Assembly: GCA_052090825.1 (NCBI GenBank)
Contig: JBQDBK010000001.1
Location: forward strand, 267,041-331,040
Direction: 5' to 3'
Length of the DNA: 64,000 nucleotides
DNA from: JBQDBK01 sp052090825
Lineage (GTDB): Bacteria; Bacillota; Clostridia; Tissierellales; Peptoniphilaceae
In this document: piece by piece, positions 36,892 to 45,650 of the stretch
Numbering within the stretch: the stretch's first letter is position 1
Layout: every line of letters begins with the position of its first letter
The notes under the pieces: generated by a model
The model's input: the letters and a program-made list of their open reading frames with translations, nothing else
Told to the model about the DNA's origin: nothing
Databases searched by the model: none
Position numbers and translations under genes: made by a program

Positions 36892-37892
36892 ATGAATAAA
36901 GCTAAAAAAAGTATAAGTTTTCCCCTTATTTTTTAATATCACTTATTCTAATTGGTACTATAGGTTATAAAATATTATTACATATAAACTTCATTGATGC
37001 CTTATACATGACAGTTATAACTATATCAACAGTAGGATATGGTGAAATCTCTGTAATGAATGTAGAGGCAAAGATTTTTTCTATAATTTTGATATTTACA
37101 AGTTTAGGTACAGTTGGATACCTATTTTCTACAATAGTATCTTACCTATTAGAAGGAGATGTAAAAAAAGTTTTAAGGAGAAAAAAGATGGAATCTATAA
37201 TTAGTAAAATGGATGGTCACTATATAATTTGTGGAGCTGGTGAAACAGGATATAATGCAATAAAAAAATTCGTGTCTAGAAATGTCGACTTTGTGGTAAT
37301 AGATAAGTCTGAAGAAAAAATAGATAAACTATTATCTGAAAATATAGCTTCTATACATGGCGATGCTAGCAATGAAGATATTTTAAATCAAGCTAATATA
37401 TCAAAAGCTAAGGGCCTAATAAGCTGTCTATCTACAGATTCTGAGAATGTATTTACAGTCTTAACTGCAAGACAAATGAATGAAAATTTATATATAGTAT
37501 CTAGATCTGTTAATAAAGGATCTGATGAAAAGTTAAAAAGAGCTGGAGCTAATAATACCATATCTCCAAATGAAATCGGAGGAACTCGAATGGCTTCTTT
37601 AATGCTTAGGCCTAATGTTATGGCTTTTTTAGATACAATTACCCATGCAGGTGATGTTATATTAGATTTAGAAGAAGTTGAAATAAAAAAAGGAGCTTCT
37701 ATATTAAACCAAAGTTTAAAAAGTGCTGCTATTCCTCAAAAAACTGGTTTAATTGTACTTGCAATTAAAAAAAAGAACAATAAGTTAATAGAATTTAATC
37801 CTAGCTCTGATGTAATCTTAGAAGAATCTGATGTAATGATAGTACTTGGAAAAGAAGAACAAGTTGAAAATTTAAAAAATATTGCAAGTTAA
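36892..37892 (+). pseudogene. TrkA-N potassium channel, frameshifted near the N-terminus
   Basis: A two-helix K+ channel with selectivity filter TVGYG, followed by a RCK/TrkA-N domain (GAGETGYNA) and a TrkA-C domain. The ATG at 36892, preceded by GAGG, opens MNKAKKSISFPLIF and then stops. The body frame resumes at once with LISLILIGTIGYKILL. One extra T in the T6 tract near 36929 would give one continuous protein of about 334 residues. It may be a real mutation, a phase-variable tract or a sequencing error. Without repair only a late start at 37008 remains, removing the first helix. Confidence 0.85.
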
Positions 37893-37893
37893 A

Positions 37894-37942
37894 AGACTTG
37901 AATTTTAAAAACTAGACTTTAAAATTCAAGTCTAGTTTTTTA
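37894..37942 (+). terminator. Terminator after the K+ channel gene
   Basis: A 16-bp perfect stem (37894-37909 with 37918-37933) is followed by AGTTTTTTAT. Confidence 0.8.
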
Positions 37943-38346
37943 TAATCAATTTTTATATTATAGTTTGATTTAATTGTTAATATTTTAAAAATAGTTTGAT
38001 ATTGTATTTAATTGCTAATCTATTTCCTTAATATATTTAAATAAATAATAAGTATTAAAAAATATAGATCTAATTTATATCTCTATGAAAACTATTCTTT
38101 TTACGTTTAAAATTTCTAATAAAATACATTTTAATATCTTTATCCATATTATTTAAAATCAAAGTGGCAAAAAACTCACAATGCCAATATCATTTTCTCA
38201 AGTCGACCATTTTTTATAGATTTTTTATCTATTTTTCAATAAATTTGTTCACTTTTGCCTTTTTAAAACTTGAAAATGCTCCATAATTCTATAATTAATA
38301 ACTAATTCTTATAATAGATTAATTTCAATAAATCAAAATTATTTAT
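37943..38346. other. AT-rich intergenic stretch
   Basis: No supported gene. All frames contain frequent stops. A minus-strand reading gives short lysine-rich pieces that might be decayed coding sequence, but nothing is recognisable. Confidence 0.5.
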
Positions 38347-38675
38347 TTAGTTGCCTGAATGTAATTTAAAAGACTGTTCTATAATATCCATAGCATCATC
38401 TATTTTATTTGCATCATCGAAATATAACTCTACATCTCCATTTGCCAATCTACCTATATTTGTTATATCTTTGCAAATACATTTAGGATCATAAATATCT
38501 GGAAACTTAACATTTAAAGAGATTCTTAAACGTTTTTTCTGAGTTACTATATCTACAAAATTTGTATTTAACTTATATGCTATATAAAGTTTCTTAAACT
38601 CTCTTTTAACTTCAGAAGATAAATTATAAATTCTTTTATCAAAAAATCAAAAAGAGATTTTGTAATATTATTCAT
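38347..38675 (-). pseudogene. DUF5655-family protein, frameshifted
   Basis: On the minus strand the frame from about 38650 encodes KKLYIAYKLNTNFVDIV, ICKDITNIGRLANGD and a C-terminal IEQSFKLHS, the pattern of the DUF5655 (COG3586) domain found alone or on nuclease-like proteins. The ATG at 38675 opens MNNITKSLFDF in another frame; one extra T in a T6 tract would join it to the body, giving about 109 residues. No binding site precedes the ATG, so the gene may also be truncated. Function unknown. Confidence 0.65.
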
Positions 38676-38779
38676 TTTATAAGTATTAAGACTATATTTT
38701 GTAGTGGTTTTTCAAAGGCAATATAATCTTTAAGCTTAGTCTTATTATTTAAGAATTAAATAATAAGTACAATTACAAA

Positions 38780-38815
38780 AAATCCTAGCACAACTTATGC
38801 TAGGATTTAAAAATT
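38780..38815 (-). terminator. Terminator after the hydroxyacid dehydrogenase gene
   Basis: AAATCCTAGCA and TGCTAGGATTT form an 11-bp stem with a 7-base loop, with T tracts on the minus strand. Confidence 0.8.
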
Positions 38816-38827
38816 TATATTCTATTC

Positions 38828-39727
38828 TTAGGGTCTTATAGATTTTATTGTTTCTACTGATTTATACCACTTCTTTTCCTCTTCTTCATTTAATTTCATA
38901 TGGAAATCTTTAATAATTCCCTTCGCTCCCACTACTGCTAAATGTCCAATATAACAGTCATCTTGCTCAGAGTATGAGGAAACTGGAAGAATTGTCTTTG
39001 CATTAGTAAATATTGTTTCTACTACTATAGCTGCAGCATTTGCTATACCGTAAGAAGTATATCCTTTAGCCTTTATAGTTTCAAAAGCTTTCATTCTTGT
39101 AGAGCTTTCTATGTTATCAATTGTTTTTTTATCTAAAAGTTCCATAATTGGTTTTTTAGCAATACTAACTTGGGACCAAGCAACGAATTGGCTATTTCCA
39201 TGTTCTGCTATTACATAACCATCTACAGAGTCTGGATCAATATCAAGATATCTAGCTACAGCGTTTTTCATCCTTGCAGTATCTAATATTGTACCTGTTC
39301 CTATTACTCTTTCTTTTGGTAAACCTGTTAGTTTTTGCATATATTCAGCTATAACATCACAAGGATTGGTTATGGAAACAATAATACCCTTAAATTTAGA
39401 ATTTTTTATTTTTAAAGCCCATTCTTCTACACATGTCTTTGTATATTTAAATTCTTCCAAACGATCACTGTTTTTTTGTAAAATTGTAATATCTCCAGGA
39501 GCAAAAATTATAATATCACTATCATCTAAATCTTTTAAATCTCCTGATACTAGCTCTACATTTCCATCACGTCTTACCAATCCATCACTTAAATCATTTA
39601 CCTCTGCATCAGCAAGCCCCTCTTTTTTATCAAAAAGAGCCAATGTATCACATAACTTTCTTTCTATTAAAGTGTAGGCAACTGTCGCTCCTACATTTCC
39701 TAATCCCATTAGAGAAATTTTTTTCAT
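38828..39727 (-). CDS. L-2-hydroxyisocaproate dehydrogenase-like enzyme (LDH/MDH superfamily)
   Basis: An NAD-dependent reductase of 2-oxo acids. Its blocks GLGNVGATVAY, IGTGTILDTARM, EHGNSQFVAWS and KGYTSYGIA match the HicDH branch and not lactate dehydrogenase, and the substrate loop (GDITILQKNSDR) is HicDH-like. The 299-residue length is normal. It is probably involved in reductive amino-acid (leucine-type) fermentation. AGGAGG precedes the ATG. The gene stands alone. Confidence 0.83.
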   Translation of the reverse strand: MKKISLMGLGNVGATVAYTLIERKLCDTLALFDKKEGLADAEVNDLSDGLVRRDGNVELVSGDLKDLDDSDIIIFAPGDITILQKNSDRLEEFKYTKTCVEEWALKIKNSKFKGIIVSITNPCDVIAEYMQKLTGLPKERVIGTGTILDTARMKNAVARYLDIDPDSVDGYVIAEHGNSQFVAWSQVSIAKKPIMELLDKKTIDNIESSTRMKAFETIKAKGYTSYGIANAAAIVVETIFTNAKTILPVSSYSEQDDCYIGHLAVVGAKGIIKDFHMKLNEEEEKKWYKSVETIKSIRP

Positions 39728-40486
39728 AGTTTATATCATCCTCCTATCATTATTATTTTAAAATATTATAATACTACATTTTATAATTATACCATTAAAT
39801 TTTATTACATTTTAAATCATAGCATAATAAAATTAATTTTTATGCCTAACCTTATATGAGATTAAATTAAATATTTTAAATAAATATTCCTACAGATAAA
39901 ACTATTTTATTAGTAGTTTTTTACTCAGCATTAAATTTAGACATTATTTATTACTTCAATTACTGCATTATCATAAAAATTTACTTTCTAATTAATAAAC
40001 ATTCTATTTTAAAGTCTTGTAAAATACTATCTGCTTTTAGCTTGTCACACTCTCTACTTTTATCTAAATAAAAAAATTTATACAATTTGATAAATATTTA
40101 CATATAAAAATAGCCTTTCCTATGAAATTAGTATCCTTCTTGTGTTCAGCTTTATAGGCTATACCTTTCTGTTAGAAAAATCTAGCAATGTTTAAATTTA
40201 CTAGGTATTCTAAAGTAAGTAAGATAAATTACATCCTTTACTATGAACTCTCTATTTAAATACCTCAAGTTTATTTTATTTCATATATTAGTTATTTTAA
40301 AATAGAATTATTTCATAATTTATAAAAATTATTTATATTTTTTTATATTTTTTTAATATAATTTTTTCTATCCTCTAATACTATCCTAACTTTCCCCATG
40401 TTTGCTGAATTATTAGAGGGGTATTTATATAATATAAAAATTTAAAAATTTATAAAATATATCATAAAATATATAAGGAGGATTAC
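39728..40486. other. Long intergenic stretch with flanking promoters
   Basis: An extended -10 (TGGTATAAT, minus strand, 39786-39791) could serve the dehydrogenase gene. A plus-strand AAGGAGG lies just before 40487. The remaining 600 bases are AT-rich with stops in every frame, and I see no gene or RNA. Confidence 0.45.
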
Positions 40487-41425
40487 ATGAATTTAAAAAA
40501 CATAGTTATTGCAGGTGGCGGAGTTCTAGGAAGTCAAATTGCTTTTCAAACAGCGTATAAAGGATACAATGTTAAAGTTTGGCTAAGAAGTGAAGGATCT
40601 ATTGAAAGAGCTAAACCAAAATTAGAAAGATTGAAAAATATTTATATTGATACTTTAAAAGCTATGAAAACAGATCCATCAGCTTATGCTAGAGGTTTAG
40701 CTGATTCAAATGATTTGTCTGAAGAAGAAATTGATAAATTAATTGAAAGAGCTAAAACAGCTAACGATAATATCCTATTAACAACAAGCTATGAAGAAGC
40801 TTTTAAAGAAGCCGATTTTGTCATTGAAGCTATTGCTGAAATTCCAGAAGAAAAAATTGATTTTTATAGTAAAATGAAAGATTATCTTCCAGAGCGCACA
40901 ATAGTAGCTACTAATTCTTCTACTTTATTACCAAGCCAATTTGCAGAGTATACAGGAAGACCTGAAAAATATTTAGCACTTCATTTTGCCAATACAATTT
41001 GGATAAATAATACAGCAGAAGTTATGGGACACCCTGGTACATCTCAAGAATATTATAATCAAATAGTAGAATTTGCTGAGTCTATAGGAATGATTCCTTT
41101 ACAATTAAAGAAGGAACAAGCTGGCTATATTTTAAATAGTATGTTAGTTCCTTTACTTGATGCTGCAGAAGCTTTGGTCGCCAATGGTGTTGCAGATTAT
41201 AAGACAGTTGATTTGACTTGGAAAACAGCTACCGGTGCACCAAAAGGTCCATTCCAAATTTTAGATGTTATAGGATTAACTACAGCATATAATGTAGTTA
41301 GCATGAAACCTGATAGCAATAATCCTGAAACTACTCCAGGTAAAATCGCTGCTATGTTAAAGAAATATATTGACGAAGGAAAAACTGGCATTAATGCAGG
41401 TGAAGGTTTTTATAAGTACAAATAA
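40487..41425 (+). CDS. 3-hydroxyacyl-CoA dehydrogenase family protein
   Basis: A Rossmann enzyme oxidising or reducing a 3-hydroxyacyl-type substrate with NAD. GGGVLGSQIAF is the dinucleotide loop, then VIEAIAEIPEEK, ATNSSTLLPS and ALHFANTIW with the catalytic His, and a helical C-terminal domain with KTATGAPKGPFQ. At 312 residues it is longer than 3-hydroxybutyryl-CoA dehydrogenases (about 280) and may act on a non-CoA hydroxy acid. AAGGAGG precedes the start and a hairpin follows. Confidence 0.82.
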   Translation: MNLKNIVIAGGGVLGSQIAFQTAYKGYNVKVWLRSEGSIERAKPKLERLKNIYIDTLKAMKTDPSAYARGLADSNDLSEEEIDKLIERAKTANDNILLTTSYEEAFKEADFVIEAIAEIPEEKIDFYSKMKDYLPERTIVATNSSTLLPSQFAEYTGRPEKYLALHFANTIWINNTAEVMGHPGTSQEYYNQIVEFAESIGMIPLQLKKEQAGYILNSMLVPLLDAAEALVANGVADYKTVDLTWKTATGAPKGPFQILDVIGLTTAYNVVSMKPDSNNPETTPGKIAAMLKKYIDEGKTGINAGEGFYKYK

Positions 41426-41445
41426 AAAATCTTAAAACATATAAA

Positions 41446-41508
41446 AAAATAACCTACAATATATAGTCATGAATTTTTTACCATGTCTATAATTGTAGGT
41501 TATTTTTA
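41446..41508 (+). terminator. Terminator after the hydroxyacyl-CoA dehydrogenase gene
   Basis: AAATAACCTACAAT pairs with ATTGTAGGTTATTT, followed by TTTAAT. The 31-base loop has further inner pairing (CATG). Confidence 0.7.
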
Positions 41509-41603
41509 ATTATTTATAAAATAAAATAAATATCATCTCTTACCTTGTCTTTTTAATCAAAATACATATTACAATTTTAAATAAAAACTAATAAGAATAC
41601 TTG

Positions 41604-42209
41604 CTACATTTCTTCATTCTTTCTCACCTTATAACAAAAATCGCAATATTTTCCACCACGAGCAAGTGTTGATTCTCTTTTAAAAACAACACTTGTTCCC
41701 ATTGCTTGTGCTGCTAATTCATCTGATGTACAAAAAATATCACAAAGTTCTTTTACCCCAAACTTTTTACAATAATTAAAATAAAGGCACTGTTTTATAT
41801 TAAATCGTAGAATATCTTTTTTTATATCTAAATAATCTATCTGAAATCCTTCATCCGATTCTTTATAAGATTTTTTCATTGTCTTATAAGCTATTTTAGG
41901 AACAAGTTTATATAAATACGGAATTTTAAATATTCTCTTCATTAGATTTACATTTGAATATACTTCCACCTGATAAAATACTTCCTTTGTCCTTTCAAGA
42001 GGATTTTCTACTTGATTTTTCATAGCTTTATAAATAGCAAAGGTCGGAAATATTCTTTGATAGCAATGACTTTTGTTTTCAATAGAAACTTCCTCAGTTT
42101 TTAAAATATTCTTATATATTTCCTCTGATTTTGTATATTCATCTTTACTCAAATGTTTTTTATATCTTTCAAATCTCTTAAATTCTTTCTTATAATTTAC
42201 ATCATTCAC
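41604..42209 (-). CDS. ATC hydrolase-like (L-2-amino-thiazoline-4-carboxylate hydrolase) family protein
   Basis: A 201-residue soluble protein. The C-terminal half shows the family pattern CLYFNYCKKFGVKELCDIFCTSDE followed by LARGGKYCDFCY, split here into short blocks: CLYFNYC, FCTSDE, RGGKYCDFC. In Pseudomonas the enzyme takes part in cysteine-analogue breakdown, but Firmicute members are broad and uncharacterised. The gene has no operon partner. Confidence 0.7.
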   Translation of the reverse strand: MNDVNYKKEFKRFERYKKHLSKDEYTKSEEIYKNILKTEEVSIENKSHCYQRIFPTFAIYKAMKNQVENPLERTKEVFYQVEVYSNVNLMKRIFKIPYLYKLVPKIAYKTMKKSYKESDEGFQIDYLDIKKDILRFNIKQCLYFNYCKKFGVKELCDIFCTSDELAAQAMGTSVVFKRESTLARGGKYCDFCYKVRKNEEM

Positions 42210-42444
42210 AAAGAATCACCTCACTATTGATATTTTTTATCAAAAATATTATATCACTAAAATTTATAAAAATCATATCTACTGTCAGTCTTTGTATTTC
42301 AAATAATAACTTATAATACTAATTTTTAGAAATTTAAACTAAAGAACACAATAAAGGTGATCTTCTGTATATTATATAAAATATTTTTATAGAAATTTAT
42401 TTTCAATTATTCCTAATAACCATATTAAAAATTTAATATCTATA

Positions 42445-43197
42445 TTAATAGGAGTCTCCACCTATGACCTTGCCATTGATAGCTTCTACATAAACTATAA
42501 AGTCTTTAAATTCTATTTCATATGATAAGTGAAAATTATTATTACTACTCTCAAATCTATTTCCTAGGCTACTTTCAAAAAAATTATTTGATTTAATAAC
42601 TTTTAATTTTATAGATGTTACATCTGTTAAATCACTATATTTACTTTCTTTTAAAAATTTTTTTGCTATTTCCTTTGCTTGATTTTCATTTATTTTAGCT
42701 TCACTTCTAATCTCAAAGTCATTAAAATAATTATAAAGAATAACTAAGTCAGAACTATTATTAAATACAATCCTATATTGATTATATGGATTAAGAATAT
42801 CAGCTGGATTAGCCTTATAAAAGGAAGCCATTTTATAATCTAATGTAAATTTACCATTCTTTTCTATACTAAATTCATTATCAACATATTTGCTTTTTAT
42901 TACTTCTTTAAAAGACTTACTAGGATAATTTGACTTTTTTGATTTATTCTCTTTTTTATTAAATTCTAATAAAGATAATTGGTCTGCATGTAATATATTT
43001 CCACTTTTATCAAATATAAATATAACACCTTCGGGAGACTTTAAGCTTATCTTATCTGATTCTTTAATCTCAAAATATGAATTTAATTCTGACTTTGATT
43101 TTATATAATAAGGAAATCCAAAATCATTTATAGTATCAATAATTTTATTATATTTTACTTCTGAACCCATATTCGATTTTGATTTTATAAAAAACAC
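42445..43197 (-). CDS. Unknown protein with PepSY-like C-terminus, possibly 5'-damaged
   Basis: About 250 residues. The frame runs open upstream of the first usable start (GTG at 43197) through a hydrophobic helix (IFLLIFFVCASVFF), so a signal anchor belongs to it, but no start codon lies before the next stop. An ATG in another frame (about 43288) suggests a frameshift. The C-terminus EAINGKVIGG resembles PepSY/YPEB-type endings. It lies in a decaying gene cluster. Function unknown. Confidence 0.45.
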   Translation of the reverse strand: MFFIKSKSNMGSEVKYNKIIDTINDFGFPYYIKSKSELNSYFEIKESDKISLKSPEGVIFIFDKSGNILHADQLSLLEFNKKENKSKKSNYPSKSFKEVIKSKYVDNEFSIEKNGKFTLDYKMASFYKANPADILNPYNQYRIVFNNSSDLVILYNYFNDFEIRSEAKINENQAKEIAKKFLKESKYSDLTDVTSIKLKVIKSNNFFESSLGNRFESSNNNFHLSYEIEFKDFIVYVEAINGKVIGGDSY

Positions 43198-43260
43198 TGA
43201 AGCACAAACAAAGAATATAAGTAAAAATATTTTATCTATAGATTGTCTATAATATAAGAG

Positions 43261-43301
43261 AATAATGATATTTAATCATAACTCGATTAAATATCATTAT
43301 T
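43261..43301. repeat. 17-bp perfect inverted repeat
   Basis: AATAATGATATTTAATC (43261-43277) pairs with 43285-43301 around a 7-base loop. A T-run on the plus side suggests a weak terminator. Confidence 0.6.
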
Positions 43302-43317
43302 TTCTGGTTTTAAAATT

Positions 43318-44107
43318 AAACTTTTACAAGGATCATACTTCGTATTTTTCTTATCCATTTTTCTTTTAAATTAGAATATACTACAATATCAGGAGATATT
43401 GAACTGTCGGTCATTTCTTCTCTGCTTTCAAATCTAAATTCTTAATTATGATTAACTCATCATTTATCCTAAAAATAAGCTTTCATTTCGACAAAATATA
43501 CATTGTCACATCGCTTCCAACACTTTCTGATGCTGTATAATTTCCTTATATATTTATATATTTGGCAAAACTACTAAATATACAGCACTATTAGTCGTAT
43601 CTTTATTAAAAAACAAAATTCTATAAAATCTCTATCCTTTAGCCCCTTGGTGCTAGCCTTATGATAGTAGTTATATTTATTTAATATATAATTAGAATTA
43701 ACTTCAAATCTATCTTCTATAAATTATCCTATTTCATCGTTTACCTTGATTTCTTTAATCCACTCATATTTTCTCTTGCTTATGTATTCTCTTTAATTAG
43801 TAAATAATATTCCATCTTTAAATCTTCTATAACAATCATTGTTAGAAACTTATCAGTAAAGTAAGAGAAAGCCTACAGAATTATTTCTTAAATCTATAAT
43901 TAATGCTTTATGATTTTTAAATGCATTTAAAGATTCTTTCACTTTCTTTTTATCCATTCCTATATTAGGATAAAATAAAATCTCAATACTAATATAAGTA
44001 ATTTTGTCCTTTATTACAGGAAAATAGACAAAATTACCATCATTTACTTTAGTTGCATAGAATGATTTAATTTGCTTTTCATTATTTTTAATTGAAGCAT
44101 ATTTAGA
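43318..44107 (-). pseudogene. Decayed S41-family (Tsp-like) peptidase
   Basis: On the minus strand several frames together encode pieces in the order of an S41 peptidase: KITYISIEILFYPN, KALIIDLRNNSVG, VYLVV-type, TASESVGSDV and SPDIVVYSNLKE. They are broken by multiple stops and frameshifts. The active-site TASES block (normally xSSAE) is visible. The piece starts where the preceding small membrane gene ends. It is a pseudogene on any reading. Confidence 0.7.
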
Positions 44108-44311
44108 TTATTTACTATCATTCTTTTCTTTATCTCTTAGAACCTTTAAAAAACTAGAAAATACAAAGACAAAAAAATATGGTAGCAAACTATATAATGA
44201 AGTATCCATATTATCTGTTACAATCCCATAAAGATAAACAAAGGCTAAAAAAGTTACAACTAATATATATAAAGTTTTAAAAAAATCCAAAATATAATTT
44301 TTATTATTCAT
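44108..44311 (-). CDS. Small membrane protein, unknown
   Basis: 67 residues with two hydrophobic segments (about 10-29 and 40-55) and a charged C-terminus. The ATG is preceded by GGGGGAG. Its end abuts the S41 pseudogene, so the two were probably one operon. No family recognised. Confidence 0.5.
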   Translation of the reverse strand: MNNKNYILDFFKTLYILVVTFLAFVYLYGIVTDNMDTSLYSLLPYFFVFVFSSFLKVLRDKEKNDSK

Positions 44312-44770
44312 AATTTACTCCCCCAGACACTTTATTTTATACCTTTCGGTAAAATAAATTTCTTCTATATTACTACTGTATGCATACCTTCCTATTGCTG
44401 TAAAAATTCTATTATCAAGATCCAAAAACCCAATATTGATATTATTCCAAAATGATTAGCCTTCGTATAATAAAATATATTGCCATTCCCATTTTTAACA
44501 TTATTAGATGTACTCTTAAAAGATAATTTATCCATATATTTATTATTAAATTATTTTATTAATTTATAAGCTTTATACATGATAGTAATTCCATTAATAT
44601 CCTCTATAGTATAAATTAGCTTAAAACTTCATCTTTGTAATTTATATATTATTATTTTTATAGATACTAAATATAATAAGTTAAAATAATTCATTATATT
44701 CACCTGTAACAGATTCTATATCTCCTTAAATTTCTCCATTAAATTCAAATTCTCTTGATGAAATTCCATT
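44312..44770 (-). pseudogene. Remnants of an unknown gene
   Basis: Minus-strand frames give broken stretches (YYTKANHFG, then in another frame NIGFLDLDNRIFTAIGRYAYSS, quoted as NIGFLDLDNRIF) that would join after a frameshift, and GDIESVTGEYNELF further upstream. It is probably a secreted protein related to the one at 42445, but unproven. Confidence 0.4.
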
Positions 44771-45044
44771 AATAATTAATAAAAAACATACTAAAAAACT
44801 AATTTTTTATAATTTTCATATATATAATACTTACAATAAATTTTCATGATAATATTATATAAGTAACTACTTATATTAAATTTACAATTTTATTTTATAA
44901 ACAATTATCTTTAATGTCAATTATTTTACCAATAAAAATAGTCCTAATCCATTTAGACTTTTCCTTTCCACTAAATAATTGCTTAATTTATTCTAAAGTA
45001 AAATTTTTTAGTTTTATAATTTTTATAGCTTTAACTATAAAAAT
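44771..45044. other. AT-rich sequence without recognised features
   Basis: No gene or structured RNA seen. It separates two groups of gene relics. Confidence 0.4.
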
Positions 45045-45240
45045 TCCCCAATATTATCATACTTTTATTTGACAAGATTCTAAATCTACTCGACTTTGAA
45101 AAGCTACATCAACAATATAAATACTTCCGCCTTTTTTTAATAAAGAAAGCAAGGTCTGAATTAATGAAACTTTTTACTTGTCATATAAATGATGAAGAGA
45201 GTATGTTGCAATAATTGTATCATAACTATGATCTTTTAAA
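45045..45240 (-). pseudogene. Fragment of a class I SAM-dependent methyltransferase
   Basis: On the minus strand the fragment encodes LKDHSYDTIIATYSLHHLYD followed by a stop, then TLLSLLKKGGSIYIVDVAF, the motif IV to VI region of small methyltransferases. It is cut off sharply at 45240, where a plus-strand relaxase-like relic begins, marking a recombination junction. Confidence 0.65.
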
Positions 45241-45625
45241 GATTACGAACATAGAATAGAAGCTGTTGAAAAATATGTTTGGTATTTTACCTACGAATTA
45301 GCAGATACATCTAATGCATCTGAAGAAGTGGAAATGGTTAGAAAGTATGGGGGCACTACAAGTACGCTAAAGAAAATCCTGATGATAATAACTTTGAAAG
45401 AGAGTACTCAGCAGAATTGAAGATCTACATTACTGCTGCTACTTCTCTGTCTAAGAAATATAAAACTGTTCCTAAATCAAAAGAAATTCTTGAAAAACTT
45501 GATTTGCTGCGAGAAGAAAAGAATACCCTTATGCTAGAGTATTCTAAGTCAAATGAATTTTTTATGAATTAGTTCAATATCAGAAAAACTATGATAGGTA
45601 TTTGAATTTAGAAGTAGAAAGATAA
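45241..45625 (+). pseudogene. C-terminal relic of a relaxase/mobilisation protein
   Basis: Joined across two frameshifts, the plus strand encodes EAVEKYVWYFTYELADTS, then HYKYAKENPDDNNFEREY, AELKIYITAATSLSKKYKT, and finally EEKNTLMLEYSKS and FYELVQYQKNYDRYLNLEVER (in part). This is the helical tail pattern of MobA/TraI-type relaxases from Firmicute conjugative elements. The start and catalytic part are absent. It indicates an old ICE or mobilisable element. Confidence 0.55.
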
Positions 45626-45650
45626 CTCTCTACTTCTAAAAATAATGGTA

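Noticed and set aside
45607..45640. Terminator between relaxase relic and restriction gene
   Set aside because: A 12-bp inverted repeat is present (TTTAGAAGTAGA and its complement), but neither strand has a proper T-run after it.
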